Of a stretch of 64,000 nt of DNA, positions 53,491 through 63,200 are shown one piece after another. The notes beneath the pieces were generated by a model that saw only the letters and a program-made list of their open reading frames with translations, was not told the DNA's origin and searched no databases. Source of the stretch: Komagataeibacter saccharivorans (GTDB taxonomy: Bacteria > Pseudomonadota > Alphaproteobacteria > Acetobacterales > Acetobacteraceae); NCBI RefSeq assembly GCF_003207825.1, contig NZ_NKTY01000009.1, forward strand, positions 1 to 64,000, written 5' to 3'. Position numbers and translations under genes: made by a program. Within the stretch, counting starts at the first letter, position 1; every line of letters begins with the position of its first letter.

Positions 53491-55310
53491 CGGGCGCTGT
53501 GTTCCAGTTGTTCGATCCGTGCGGCCGTATCAGACGGGGCGTGGCCCAGCAGCATGGTGCCCAGGCATCCGGCCTGCGCCAGCGTGTCGCGCCATGTTAT
53601 AAGCTGGGTATTGCGCTGGTCCGCATCGTCGCCCGGGGGCACTGGTTCGGCCCACGTATATTCTACCGCCAGCTCCGCAGTTTCCATCGCGCCCTGTACC
53701 CGGGCAAACAGGGCTTCGCGATGCTGGAGAACAGGCGCATCCGCCTGCCGGCGCAGAAGGCCGAACAGGGCTGCAAGTTTCTCCGGTATCGCATCACGCG
53801 CACTGGCGGGCCAGAAACTGGTGAAGATGGCGTACGTGATGAAATTGCCGATCATGATGCCTACAATACGGTCCCGCGCCGTCGCCATATCACTGGTTGG
53901 TCCATAGCCCTTGAGATCGGTCAGGTAGAAGGCAAGACCAATCTGGAAACCGGCATAGGCGATCCGTGCATCACCTGTCTTGATCCATGCTCCGAGCAGG
54001 GAAACGACAAAGACAAGAACCAGAAAGCCCGTAATGCCATCCAGGTGCGGCATGACGAAAATGATGCCCAAGATCCCGATCATACCCCCGATCAGCGCCC
54101 CGGTGATGCGCAGCGTCAGTTTGGAGATCATTTCGCCCATAGTGGGGAGCGCCACGATGAAACAGGTGATGACGCAGGTATGGATGCCCGGCCAGTCCAG
54201 CATCTTGAACAAAAGATAGCTGCTCATGACCGCAGCCGTGCCCTTGACCGCGAAGCGGACATGAGTGGGGCTGGTGAATGCATCAGGGGCAAAGAAACCT
54301 GCAGGACCGCCCGTTTTTTCCGGTTGCGCTCCCGCAGGCGTTGTAAATGTCGGCAACAGGGCCGCAAGGTCATGCAGGATGGCGCTGTCCCCGATGGGAG
54401 CGGGAAGGGGGATATCGACAGGATAGTCGCCTTCTTCGAACATGGCCGCCATATCGCCCAGTGTTGCGACCAGTTCGGGCGGTGCTGTGGCCTGCGCGCG
54501 TGCTGCATCAATCGACAGCGCCAGCATCGCGACACTGGCATTGGCGGCCTGCTGCAGGCAGGCAAGATCATGGGGGGACCAGACCTTTTCCAGTCCCGCC
54601 ATTTTCACATTGCCCATCATTTCGGCAGACCCGGCGCGTAGCAGACCCGTGGCATGGTCGATCAGCCTGTCATCAGGGTTTCGCAGCAGGCTAATGGACA
54701 GGTTGAGACGCGCTGCAATGCCGTCGGTCAGAAGCGTTTTGGGCGAAGGACAGATCAGCAGCCCGAGCACAATCATCACCGCGCCGGGCACGGCGAGGAA
54801 CAGATCGGTATACAGCACGGCACGGGTCACGATTTCACCCACCGGTACCTGATCAATGGCGATCAGCGCATACACGACGGTCAGGCCGAGCACGTAGGCG
54901 ACTGGCCTGAGCCTGCTTGCCGAGCCGAGAAAGAAAAAGCCGAACGACAGCAGCGCAATGATGATGACCAGTCCCATCGGGTGGTCCAGCGTCAGACGGA
55001 CCAGCCCGAACACGAAAGCCAGCAGGAACACGACGAAGATGTTGAGGCCCACTGCCGCCAGCACATTCGTCACCCGGTCTTTCTGCCACAGCGCCATGGT
55101 CACCAGAGCAGGCACGGCCAGATCGGGCACCTGCCATATTTCCCCCACCAGCACGGTGGTGGTACACCCCGCCGCCATACGCAGGGCATAACCCAGCCGA
55201 CCGGGTGCCGGATTACAGACCAGCGCCCACAGGCGCGACAGGGACAAACCATGGGGCATGCCCGTGCGCGCCCCCTGTGCGGTAGGGACGTTAGTGGCAG
55301 GCGGCGCCAT
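53487..55310 (-). CDS. FUSC-family inner-membrane efflux protein (AaeB-like)
   Basis: From the ATG at 55310 the protein has 607 residues. It has two blocks of about six transmembrane segments (about residues 35-170 and 360-500), each followed by a cytoplasmic part. Typical pieces are ALRMAAGCTTTVLVGEIWQV, TNVLAAVGLNIFVVFLLAFV and LLFKMLDWPGIHTCVITCFI. The family (AaeB, YccS) exports aromatic carboxylic acids. The start overlaps the fusion-protein gene by 20 bases. Another Met at 55259 is possible. An acid-tolerant organism growing on plant material would benefit from aromatic acid efflux, which is inference from the family. Confidence 0.87.
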   Translation of the reverse strand: MAPPATNVPTAQGARTGMPHGLSLSRLWALVCNPAPGRLGYALRMAAGCTTTVLVGEIWQVPDLAVPALVTMALWQKDRVTNVLAAVGLNIFVVFLLAFVFGLVRLTLDHPMGLVIIIALLSFGFFFLGSASRLRPVAYVLGLTVVYALIAIDQVPVGEIVTRAVLYTDLFLAVPGAVMIVLGLLICPSPKTLLTDGIAARLNLSISLLRNPDDRLIDHATGLLRAGSAEMMGNVKMAGLEKVWSPHDLACLQQAANASVAMLALSIDAARAQATAPPELVATLGDMAAMFEEGDYPVDIPLPAPIGDSAILHDLAALLPTFTTPAGAQPEKTGGPAGFFAPDAFTSPTHVRFAVKGTAAVMSSYLLFKMLDWPGIHTCVITCFIVALPTMGEMISKLTLRITGALIGGMIGILGIIFVMPHLDGITGFLVLVFVVSLLGAWIKTGDARIAYAGFQIGLAFYLTDLKGYGPTSDMATARDRIVGIMIGNFITYAIFTSFWPASARDAIPEKLAALFGLLRRQADAPVLQHREALFARVQGAMETAELAVEYTWAEPVPPGDDADQRNTQLITWRDTLAQAGCLGTMLLGHAPSDTAARIEQLEHSAR

Positions 55311-56343
55311 AACGGATCTCGACGGTAGCGGTGGCGCCCATGCGCAGCAGGGCAGGGCGGATGTCATCGAGCCGGATCCGGACCGGAAAACGCTGGGCGA
55401 CGTGAACCCAGTCCATCTGCCGTGGCACGAGGGGCAGCGTGCGTGCAAGGCCGGTCGTATCGGCGGACATGACGCCCCACCCAATGCTTTCCACATGGCC
55501 CCGCAGGGGGGTGTGGCGGTCGATCATGGAATAGACCGTAACACAGTCACCGGGATGCACGGGGGCAAGGTCGACTTCCCGGATGGTGGCGGTCACGTAC
55601 CATGCCTCATCCACAATCAACGTAAACAGCACCTGTGACGGGGCCAGCACTTCGCCCGGCTTTACACTAAGGCTGGTCACGTACCCATCCGCAGGCGCGG
55701 TGACAACTGTCTGGCGCAGTTCGTAACGGGCATGATCCAGCATCGCCTGGCTTGCGGCCTGTGCGGCCTGTGCGCTTTTCAGATCACCCACGGCCATATC
55801 CGCCGCTTCCGACTGCTGTCGCGCCTGTGCCAGCGAGACTTCGGCATCACGCAGGGCAACGCGGGCCTGGTCGTATTCCTGCCATGGAATATAGGACTTA
55901 CCGGCCAGCGGCTGCAGGCGCTCGGTCGTACGGGCTGCAAGATCGCGGTTGGTCCGGGCGCGGGTCACCTGGTCACGCGCGGCGGCGGCGGTTGCCGTTT
56001 TAACGCCAACCAGACGCTTCTGGTTCTCCACCTCCGCGCTGGCAAGGTCCAGATTGGCCTGTGCCTGCTGCACGCCCAGCATGTAAGGCTCGGGATCGAG
56101 ACGGTACAGCACATCGCCCTTATGAACATGCTGGTTGACCTGAACCGGAAGGTCTGCCAGCCGTCCACCAACCGTTGAGGCGATATGAACCAGTTCGGCA
56201 TCAATGCTTGCGCTATCGGACCCGGGATAGGCATTTTCCCGGTGAGCCACATAAAAACCCAGCACGACGGCAGCACCGATGCAGCCTGCGGCAATGAGCA
56301 TGCCAAGCGGCTTCCTGCCTGAAATACGGACGCGCTGCATCAT
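55291..56343 (-). CDS. HlyD-type membrane fusion protein (AaeA/EmrA-like)
   Basis: From the ATG at 56343, overlapping the DUF1656 stop by four bases, the protein has 350 residues. One N-terminal membrane anchor (PLGMLIAAGCIGAAVVLGFYVA) precedes a lipoyl half (ASTVGGRLADLPVQVNQHVH), a long coiled-coil hairpin rich in Ala, Gln and Arg, the second lipoyl half (TVVTAPADGYVTSLSVKPGE) and a beta-barrel. It bridges the FUSC protein to the TolC-type channel. The reading frame upstream of 56343 lies inside the DUF1656 gene and shows no pattern. Confidence 0.9.
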   Translation of the reverse strand: MMQRVRISGRKPLGMLIAAGCIGAAVVLGFYVAHRENAYPGSDSASIDAELVHIASTVGGRLADLPVQVNQHVHKGDVLYRLDPEPYMLGVQQAQANLDLASAEVENQKRLVGVKTATAAAARDQVTRARTNRDLAARTTERLQPLAGKSYIPWQEYDQARVALRDAEVSLAQARQQSEAADMAVGDLKSAQAAQAASQAMLDHARYELRQTVVTAPADGYVTSLSVKPGEVLAPSQVLFTLIVDEAWYVTATIREVDLAPVHPGDCVTVYSMIDRHTPLRGHVESIGWGVMSADTTGLARTLPLVPRQMDWVHVAQRFPVRIRLDDIRPALLRMGATATVEIRYGAACH

Positions 56344-56615
56344 CCGGGTCCGAAGGCCACCAGCCAGACCGCCAGCGCGGCAAGGATACCCAGTGCAACA
56401 TAGGTAAAAAGCCGGAAGCTGAGGATGGCATCCACCCCGGTCAGCACAAATACCACCCGCAGGCCCAGCGACACCGCAACCCCGGTCAGCCCGCACACCA
56501 TCCATGCCGGGAAATAGGCGCCCACCACTGGAAAAGAGGGCGCCCCCCGGAATGCACATCCCCCAAGCAACAGGGGAAAAAATGGCAAGGTCGTTAGTGG
56601 ACGCACTGATATCAT
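56340..56615 (-). CDS. DUF1656 small membrane protein (AaeX-like)
   Basis: This 91-residue protein has two clear hydrophobic segments (about residues 35-60 and 70-88). PAWMVCGLTGVAVSLGLRVV and FRLFTYVALGILAAL give the DUF1656 pattern, found at the head of AaeX-AaeA-AaeB operons. Family members are often about 70 residues, so a later start is possible. The function is unknown. It overlaps the fusion-protein gene by four bases and starts the operon. Confidence 0.8.
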   Translation of the reverse strand: MISVRPLTTLPFFPLLLGGCAFRGAPSFPVVGAYFPAWMVCGLTGVAVSLGLRVVFVLTGVDAILSFRLFTYVALGILAALAVWLVAFGPG

Positions 56616-56972
56616 GACAGGGGAAAAATCTTCCTCAATCGTGTCGGAAATTCCCTGTTATCATATTTTCTATTAAAAAATAGTCACAAAAATATTTCTA
56701 TTCCAGATTATTTAAATATAAACAAATTGTTAATTCAGTCCATTGAATGGATTGACCAGCGTCATTTTGTTAAGAACGATTTTCCAAAAACCATCCGCAA
56801 AGCAGTGCTGAAACATTCTGTCGCCAACCATACAGCGCACCGTATCGCAACGCGTTATGACTGCAACGCCCAGATATGCTGTCCTGCCAGATACCTTGCG
56901 GTAATCATAATTTTTAAATACAATAAATATTTAAATAATCAATAATACCAATTTCAAAATAAAACACATTTT
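56616..56972. other. A+T-rich intergenic region upstream of the FUSC operon
   Basis: The 357 bases are mostly A+T-rich, far more than the genes, with no supported ORF. The left half should contain the promoter of the leftward DUF1656-HlyD-FUSC-TolC operon. The right half follows the end of the VIT1/CCC1-type gene. The composition suggests a silenced or acquired stretch, but no repeat or remnant is recognisable. Confidence 0.5.
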
Positions 56973-57680
56973 TTAATTATTAAATACGTTTCCAATAACT
57001 GATGTAAAAACCATAGCCATCACGCCCCAGAATATCACCCGCAACGCTGGACGCCAGGGTGGCGTACCTCCAGCCAGAGCGCCGACAGTCCCCAGAATTG
57101 CAAGACAGATCAGCGAAACAATAGAGACACTCCATGATACCAGCCTGAGCGGTGATACCACGACCGTAAGCACCGGCAGTATGGCACCAAGCGCAAAGGC
57201 ACATGCGGATGCCAGGGCAGCCTGTATCGGACGCGCCGCCGTTGCCTCGGAAATACCCAGTTCGTCACGGGCATGGGCACCCAGCGCATCATGTTTCATC
57301 AAGGCGACGGCGACCCGATGCGCCAGAAGATCATCAAGTCCACGCTGACGATATATGCCAGCCAGTTCGCTGACTTCAGAATCCCAGCTACTACCGAGTT
57401 CCCTTTTTTCACGGGTCAGATCCGCCTTTTCCGAATCTGCCTGGGAACTGACAGACACATATTCCCCCGCGGCCATGGACATGGCACCAGCTATCAGACT
57501 GGATATGCCAGACAGTAGTATTCCAGCCTGCGATGTATGGGCACTTGCAACGCCAATAATAAGGCTGGAAGTAGACAGTATTCCATCATTTGCCCCAAGA
57601 ACGGAAGCCCGCAGCCAGCCCAGACGGGCTGTTGCATGTACCTCTCCCGAACCAGATATGCCCTTATCAATTACGCCCAT
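56973..57680 (-). CDS. VIT1/CCC1-family transporter (iron/manganese type)
   Basis: From the ATG at 57680 the protein has 235 residues. RLGWLRASVLGANDGILSTSSLIIGVA is the hallmark of the family's first helix. Next come GAMSMAAGEYVSVSSQAD (second helix, with metal-binding Met/Glu), a cytoplasmic helical stretch with Glu/Asp residues, and three more helices (FALGAILPVLTVVV onward). The family moves Fe(II) or Mn(II) into vacuoles or out of bacterial cells. It stands alone on the minus strand, upstream of the efflux operon, with a decayed cytochrome b561 gene next to it. Starts further upstream give a Cys-rich extension unlike the family. Confidence 0.88.
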   Translation of the reverse strand: MGVIDKGISGSGEVHATARLGWLRASVLGANDGILSTSSLIIGVASAHTSQAGILLSGISSLIAGAMSMAAGEYVSVSSQADSEKADLTREKRELGSSWDSEVSELAGIYRQRGLDDLLAHRVAVALMKHDALGAHARDELGISEATAARPIQAALASACAFALGAILPVLTVVVSPLRLVSWSVSIVSLICLAILGTVGALAGGTPPWRPALRVIFWGVMAMVFTSVIGNVFNN

Positions 57681-57736
57681 TGGATATATTCCCGGTAATG
57701 AACATGCGCTGCAGAACATTGTCGTGCAGGATGAAG

Positions 57737-58057
57737 TCATGAAAACACGCCGCCAACGCGTGGCCGGTGGCCAAGGCCGATTTCCATCATGGTCAGCCCA
57801 TACAGGCTGTATTCCACGCTGCGGGCCAAGCGGACATCTGCCGCCCCCACCCGATCCGCCACGTGATGCGGAGGGGCAGGAGCGGCACCATTCCCGCCGT
57901 CAGGTGGCTGACCACAAGCTGTGTGATGCAGTGGATTATGGAACAGGCCCCATATATTTGTGCTTATGAACTGCCGCATGATGATTGCCGCACGGCTCCA
58001 GTGAAAAAGGACTGTCGGTGCGTCATAGCGTATGCGTGCGGAGAATGTTTCCTGCAT
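57737..58057 (-). pseudogene. Cytochrome b561 remnant with frameshifts
   Basis: The minus strand reads ARIRYDAPTVLFHWSRAAII and FISTNIWGLFHNP in one frame, then QLVVSHLTAGMVPLLPLRIT and WRIGWGRQM in another, then ARSVEYSLYGLTMMEIGLG in the first frame again. The parts line up with consecutive helices of the small bacterial b561 family, which pass electrons from quinol. Two frameshifts and early loss of the C-terminal half mean it is inactive. It begins 51 bases after the sensor kinase stop on the same strand and was probably the last gene of the metal-efflux operon. Confidence 0.7.
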
Positions 58058-58108
58058 CATGCCAGTCCTCATATCAGTTCTACATGACGCGAAACTGAAC
58101 GCGCGGTC

Positions 58109-59458
58109 TCAGGCCAAGCCGGAAGCTGGGATCACATCCGGGTCGGGGAAAGTAATGCGGGCACCAAACCCCCTGCCTGATTCCGGCAGTGGGGAACGCA
58201 GGCACACGGTCGCATCCATCTGCCGGGCAATATTGCTGGCAATCGTCAGGCCAAGACCGCTACCGCGCGTGCCAGTCCCGCCACGCACGAACGGGCTGGT
58301 CAGCCGCGCCAGCATGTCCGCCGCCAGGGCCGGACAATCGTTGATGATGTCAATGCTACCATCTGGCAGGACGGTCACATGCACCGGAATGTCACCCACC
58401 CCGTGCAGCAGCGCGTTTTCCAGCAGGTTACGTAGCATGATGCCAGTCGCATCCATGTCACCATGCACGAATATGTGGCTGATCCCGTTTACGGTCAGGA
58501 TGATTCCACACCCGTCACGCGGGTTCTGGTCCAGATCGTCCGCCAGCACACGCAGCACGGTCAGGAGATCGAAGCGGTTACGGCGGAAGGCAACACCTGA
58601 CGAGGCACGTGAGAACTGCAGCAGTTTTTCCACCGTCCGTCCCAGTCGGCGCGTCCGGTCGGCAATGATATCCACCCTCCGGCCGGCCTCCGTTTGCGGC
58701 GATACCATGCGGCCCAGCATCTGCACCTGCGCCAGCAGGGCGCCAAGCGGGTTGCGCAGTTCATGCGCGGCGCTCGCGGCAAAGGCCCGCTCGGTGGAGA
58801 GCGCCGTTTCCAGACGGGCCAGAAGGGTATTGACGGCGTGCTGGATGGAGACGAGTTCCACGGGCAGGTCAAGCGAGGGGATGGGCCGCAGGTTGCCGCT
58901 GCCACGCGATTGCATTTCATCATGCAGGCGGTCAAGCGGGCGCAGGGCACGGCGCACGATCACGCGCACCAGCAGCCAGATGACAGGCAGGAAAACCAGT
59001 ATCGGCACAATGGCGATCGCCGTTGCGCGCCACGTCGCCCCCCGACGGTGCAATGTCGGCTCCCCCACCAGCACACGATAGGCCGTGTCGGTCGGGGCTG
59101 CGATATAGACCCGGAAACGGGTGGTATCGACAAACCCGGTATGGATATCGGGCACAAAGGGCTGAACCGGTGCATTCTGTGAACGCAACACCACGTGTCC
59201 GGACTGATCGACCACCTGATAGGCAAGTGTGCGCGGTCCCACACCGGGCACCCAGGCAACAGTATCCCGTGATCCATGAGGCTGAGTAGCGATGGTGGCC
59301 TGCAGCCGTTCGGAGACCTCCTGCAGGGAATTGTCCAGCCGTTCCGTTATTTCGTAGCGGGTAAAGCCTGCAACGGCGAGGCTGAGAGCCAGCAGGCTGA
59401 GCGTCACCACGCTCAGGACACTGCTGACAATGCGGGTGGCAAGGCTCCAGCTCCTCAT
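58109..59458 (-). CDS. Sensor histidine kinase of the metal-efflux operon (QseC/CusS-like)
   Basis: This 449-residue protein has TM1 at about residues 14-33, a periplasmic domain of about 105 residues, TM2 at about 147-166, a HAMP-like linker, and a phosphoacceptor His at about 232 in AASAAHELRNPLGAL. The N box LRNLLENALLHG follows. The G1 box is poorly conserved (INDCPALAADM), but GSGLGLTIASNIA is good. The ATG overlaps the response-regulator stop by four bases. Gene order RND-regulator-kinase implies it senses the metal that the pump removes. The weak G1 box is unusual and may indicate altered ATP binding. Confidence 0.88.
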   Translation of the reverse strand: MRSWSLATRIVSSVLSVVTLSLLALSLAVAGFTRYEITERLDNSLQEVSERLQATIATQPHGSRDTVAWVPGVGPRTLAYQVVDQSGHVVLRSQNAPVQPFVPDIHTGFVDTTRFRVYIAAPTDTAYRVLVGEPTLHRRGATWRATAIAIVPILVFLPVIWLLVRVIVRRALRPLDRLHDEMQSRGSGNLRPIPSLDLPVELVSIQHAVNTLLARLETALSTERAFAASAAHELRNPLGALLAQVQMLGRMVSPQTEAGRRVDIIADRTRRLGRTVEKLLQFSRASSGVAFRRNRFDLLTVLRVLADDLDQNPRDGCGIILTVNGISHIFVHGDMDATGIMLRNLLENALLHGVGDIPVHVTVLPDGSIDIINDCPALAADMLARLTSPFVRGGTGTRGSGLGLTIASNIARQMDATVCLRSPLPESGRGFGARITFPDPDVIPASGLA

Positions 59459-60126
59459 ACTGCTTCACCAGCAGTCAGGCAGTATCCACGGCCACGGACA
59501 GTCCTGATCACCGTGTTGCCCACCTTTTTGCGCAGGCGACTGACGAAAACCTCGACAGTGTTGCTGTCCACATCCTGATCCAGCGCATACAGGGCCGTGT
59601 CGATCTGCTGGCGGGAATAGATCCGCCCCGGACTGCGCGACAGCAGTTCCATAATGGCCCATTCCCGTGCGGTCAGGTCCAGCACCCGCCCGTTGCGCGA
59701 TACCGAGCGGTTTTCCCGGTCGATCGTAATCTCGCCAATGCGATAATGGACCGGCCTGCGCGGTGCGGCATAGCGCCGCGCCACGGCAGCGATACGGGCC
59801 ACGAGTTCGTTCAGGTCGTAAGGCTTGACAATATAATCATCCGCCCCTTCCGACAGGCCGGCAATGCGGTCGCTGATCTGGTCTTCCGCCGTGGTGATGA
59901 GGACGGCGATATTAGATGACGTCCGGCGGATGTCCCGCAGCAGGCTGCGCCCGCTGCCATCCGGCAGGCCAAGATCGAGCAGCATGAAATCATAATCCAC
60001 GATGGCCATGGCCGCGCGCGCGTCCTCCAACGTCATGAACCAGTCCACTGCATGCCCGTCCAGACGCACGCGCTCCTGCACAGCCACCCCAAGGTCATGT
60101 TCATCTTCCACGATAAGGATACGCAT
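59455..60126 (-). CDS. OmpR-family response regulator of the metal-efflux operon
   Basis: This 223-residue protein has a receiver with Asp51 in DFMLLDLGLPDG, Thr in LITTAEDQ and Lys in YIVKPYDLNEL. A winged helix follows (REWAIMELLSRSPGRIYSRQQI, VFVSRLRKKVG, VRGRGYCL). It resembles QseB/CusR/PmrA-type regulators. The ATG overlaps the RND stop by one base, and its own stop overlaps the kinase ATG by four, so the whole set is translated as one unit. Confidence 0.92.
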   Translation of the reverse strand: MRILIVEDEHDLGVAVQERVRLDGHAVDWFMTLEDARAAMAIVDYDFMLLDLGLPDGSGRSLLRDIRRTSSNIAVLITTAEDQISDRIAGLSEGADDYIVKPYDLNELVARIAAVARRYAAPRRPVHYRIGEITIDRENRSVSRNGRVLDLTAREWAIMELLSRSPGRIYSRQQIDTALYALDQDVDSNTVEVFVSRLRKKVGNTVIRTVRGRGYCLTAGEAV

Positions 60127-63100
60127 CAGTCCTGAACCTTCTCTCGCATGACCCGGGCGTAAAGCGATGGCAGCACCAGGAGTGTAAGCAATGTGGACGT
60201 AACCAGCCCGCCGATCACCACGCTGGCCAGCGGGCGTTCGACTTCCGCCCCGGCGCTGTCCGACAACGCCATGGGGAAAAAGCCAAGGCTGGCGACAAGG
60301 GCCGTAGCCATAACGGGACGAAAACGGGATCCGGCGGCGGCAAAGGCCGCCTGTGCTACCGCCATGCCGCCCGCGCGCAGGGCTGCGATTTCGCTGACCA
60401 GCACCACCCCGTTTAGGATCGCCACGCCAAACAGTGCAATAAAGCCGATGCCTGCAGAAATGCTGAATGGCAGGCCGCGCAGTGTCAGCGCCACGATGCC
60501 GCCGGTCGCCGCCACCGGCAGGTTGATGAATACCAGAAGCGCCGGCCGAACCGCGCCAAACGCCACCACCAGCAGGGCAAAGATCAGGCCAAGGGCAATG
60601 GGCAGGACGATCTCCAGCCGCAGCACCGCTGATTGCAGGTTACGGAACTGGCCATCCCACTGCATGGTATAGCCTGCGGGCAGTTTTACGTCCCGCATCA
60701 CGCGGGCCTGTGCTTCGGCCACGTAGGACGCAAGATCGCGCCCGCGCACATTGGCCTGCACCACCATGCGCCGACGCACCCGGTCCCGGCTTATACGCGG
60801 CGGGCCATCGACTTCATGCACATGCGCCACCTGTGAGAGCATAACACTGCCGTGCCCGTCCATGCGCTGGACCTGCAGCGCACCAATTGCGGCAGCCGAG
60901 GTCACGCGCTTCGGGTCAAGGCGCACCTGCGTGCTAATGATGGCATTGTCCACCATCACCGGCCTTGTACCGATATGTCCGCCGACTGCCTCTACCGTAT
61001 CCAGAATATCCTGCACCGCCACGTTACGGCTGGCAGCCTGCGTACGGTCGATATCGGCCACGATCAGCGGCACGGTGCCATCGCCCGCCGCCGCCACGTC
61101 CGCCGCGCCCTTCACGCCGGACATTACGGCCACCACCCGGTCGCCCAGTTCGGCCAGCGTTGTCAGGTCATCTCCGAAGATCGAGACGGCAATCTGGGTG
61201 CGCACACCAGAGAGCAGGTCGTCCATGCGCATCTGCACCGGCTGGCTCCATGAATACAGTGCATCGGGCAGTTCGTGCCGCAGGGTGTCGTCCATCGCGG
61301 CCACAAGCCCGGCCTGCGTGCGGGCGGTTTTCCATGTGGAGGGTGGGTTGAGAAAGACGAAGCTGTCGGTCTCGTTTACCCCCATCGGATCGGTCGGGAT
61401 GGCGGATGTGCCGGTATTGCTGATCACCGTCCTGACCTCGGGGAAGCGGCGCAGGATCTGCTCCTGCTTCGTGACCGACGCCAGCACGGTGTCGAGCGCG
61501 GCCGAGGGCAGCCGCGTGGTGGTGACCGCAAGTGCCCCTTCATCAAGCTGGGGTATGAATTCACCCCCCAGTCGTGTGGCAAGAACAGCCGATACGACCA
61601 GCACCGCGATCGTGCCGCCAAACAGGATGCCCGGATGCGTCTCGCCCCATGTCACCATGCGCGTATAGGGGCGGCGCAGCCATGCTATCAGCCGTGTATC
61701 GCCCGCAGGCTGCACCCGCCCCAGCGTCAGGCTGGCCAGCACGGGAATGCAGATGAAACAGTACGCAAGCGAGGCCAGCAGCGCCATGATGACCGTCTGC
61801 GCCATGGGGCGGAACATGTGCCCCTCGATCCCCTGCAGGGTCAGGATGGGCAGGTAAACCATGATGATGACCAGTATGGCGAACCCGACCGGACGCATGA
61901 CCTGCTGTACGGACGAGACCACGAGGGGCATGAACTCCACATCCGGCTCCTCCTCCCGTCGGGAGAGGACATGCTCGATCACCACCAGCGAACCATCGAC
62001 GATCATGCCGAAGTCGATCGCGCCAAGGCTGAGCAGGTTGGCCGAAATCCCGAACTGTCGCATCCCCGCCATGGCGCAGACAAGGGCCACCGGAATGACC
62101 GAGGCAATGACAAGGGCCGCCTGCCAGCTCCCGATTACCACCACCAGCACGCCCACCACCAGCACCGCGCCCATCAACAGGTTGTCGCGCACGGTAGCGA
62201 TGGTCTGCCCGGTCAGGGTGGCGCGGGTGTAGTAGGGTTCCAGCATTACGCCTGCGGGCAGTGCCTGCCTGATACCTGGCAGGGCACGGTCAATCGCGGC
62301 AAGGGTGGCGTTGGAACTGGCCCCACTTTCCATCATCACCACGCCGATCACGATTTCGCCCTGTCCATCGCGCGTGACTGCCCCCAGCCGGGTACGTGCG
62401 CCCGTGGTGATGCGCCCGAGGTCGCGCAGGCGTATGACCGAGCCGTCCGCATTCGTCCGCACGGCGATGTTGCCAAAATCCGCCAGACTGCCCACCAGCC
62501 CACGCCCGACCACGCTCTGCTGTTCGGCATGATGCGTGATCCAGCCACCACCGGACGCGGCATTATTCTCATCCATCGCGCGATAGACCTCACCGACTGA
62601 AAGATTGGCCCCGATCAGCCGTGCCGGATCGAGCGTGACTTCATAGGTTTCCTCGGCCCCGCCATTGACGTTGACATCCACCACGCCGGGAACAAGGCGC
62701 ATCTGCGGCACCACGGTCCAGTTCATGATGCGGTTGAGTTCCATGAGCGAGCGCCCTGCGCCGCGGATCTGGAACTGCATGATCTCACCCATGCCGGTGG
62801 CCAGCGGCCCCATGCTGATGGTAATTCCGGGCACGGATATGTTCGAACGCGCCTGCTGCATGCGCTCGTTTACGCGGATACGGTCAAGGTTGATGTCGGT
62901 GTCATCGGCAAACTGCACATACACCACCGACACCCCGCCACGGGAGACGGAGCGCAGGTCGGTCATGCCGGGAATGCCGGTCATGCTGGCCTCGACGGGA
63001 AAGGTGATGAGTTTCTCCACTTCCTCCGTCGCAAGGCCGGGCGCGACGACCGAGACAAGCACCTGGCGGGGCGAGATATCGGGCACCGCCTCCACCGGCA

Positions 63101-63200
63101 GGCCCAGCACCGTCATGATGCCAGCCGCCAGCAGCACGAAAAGTCCGCCCAGAACCAGCATACGCGCACGTAGCAGGGCTTCAAGATACCTGCGCGCCAT
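60126..63200 (-). CDS. Heavy-metal RND efflux pump (CzcA/CnrA-like)
   Basis: From the ATG at 63200, overlapping the fusion-protein stop by one base, the protein has 1,024 residues, the full length of the HME-RND family. Starts ARRYLEALLRARMLVLGGLF, then the porter motifs TDLRSVSRGGVSVVYVQFAD and TGMGEIMQF. TM4 carries AIDFGMIVDGSLVVIEHVLS. The DFGxxVDG form is that of divalent-cation pumps (Co, Zn, Cd, Ni), whereas Cu/Ag pumps have AxGAMVDAA, so a divalent cation is favoured. The distal metal site (Met triad) of CusA was not found. It pumps metal from periplasm and cytoplasm outward with the fusion protein and an outer channel. No CzcC-type gene is visible in the window. Confidence 0.92.
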   Translation of the reverse strand: MARRYLEALLRARMLVLGGLFVLLAAGIMTVLGLPVEAVPDISPRQVLVSVVAPGLATEEVEKLITFPVEASMTGIPGMTDLRSVSRGGVSVVYVQFADDTDINLDRIRVNERMQQARSNISVPGITISMGPLATGMGEIMQFQIRGAGRSLMELNRIMNWTVVPQMRLVPGVVDVNVNGGAEETYEVTLDPARLIGANLSVGEVYRAMDENNAASGGGWITHHAEQQSVVGRGLVGSLADFGNIAVRTNADGSVIRLRDLGRITTGARTRLGAVTRDGQGEIVIGVVMMESGASSNATLAAIDRALPGIRQALPAGVMLEPYYTRATLTGQTIATVRDNLLMGAVLVVGVLVVVIGSWQAALVIASVIPVALVCAMAGMRQFGISANLLSLGAIDFGMIVDGSLVVIEHVLSRREEEPDVEFMPLVVSSVQQVMRPVGFAILVIIMVYLPILTLQGIEGHMFRPMAQTVIMALLASLAYCFICIPVLASLTLGRVQPAGDTRLIAWLRRPYTRMVTWGETHPGILFGGTIAVLVVSAVLATRLGGEFIPQLDEGALAVTTTRLPSAALDTVLASVTKQEQILRRFPEVRTVISNTGTSAIPTDPMGVNETDSFVFLNPPSTWKTARTQAGLVAAMDDTLRHELPDALYSWSQPVQMRMDDLLSGVRTQIAVSIFGDDLTTLAELGDRVVAVMSGVKGAADVAAAGDGTVPLIVADIDRTQAASRNVAVQDILDTVEAVGGHIGTRPVMVDNAIISTQVRLDPKRVTSAAAIGALQVQRMDGHGSVMLSQVAHVHEVDGPPRISRDRVRRRMVVQANVRGRDLASYVAEAQARVMRDVKLPAGYTMQWDGQFRNLQSAVLRLEIVLPIALGLIFALLVVAFGAVRPALLVFINLPVAATGGIVALTLRGLPFSISAGIGFIALFGVAILNGVVLVSEIAALRAGGMAVAQAAFAAAGSRFRPVMATALVASLGFFPMALSDSAGAEVERPLASVVIGGLVTSTLLTLLVLPSLYARVMREKVQD

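Noticed and set aside
53313-54641. 442-codon rightward ORF opposite the FUSC gene
   Set aside because: Antisense shadow of a clear FUSC/TolC coding region.
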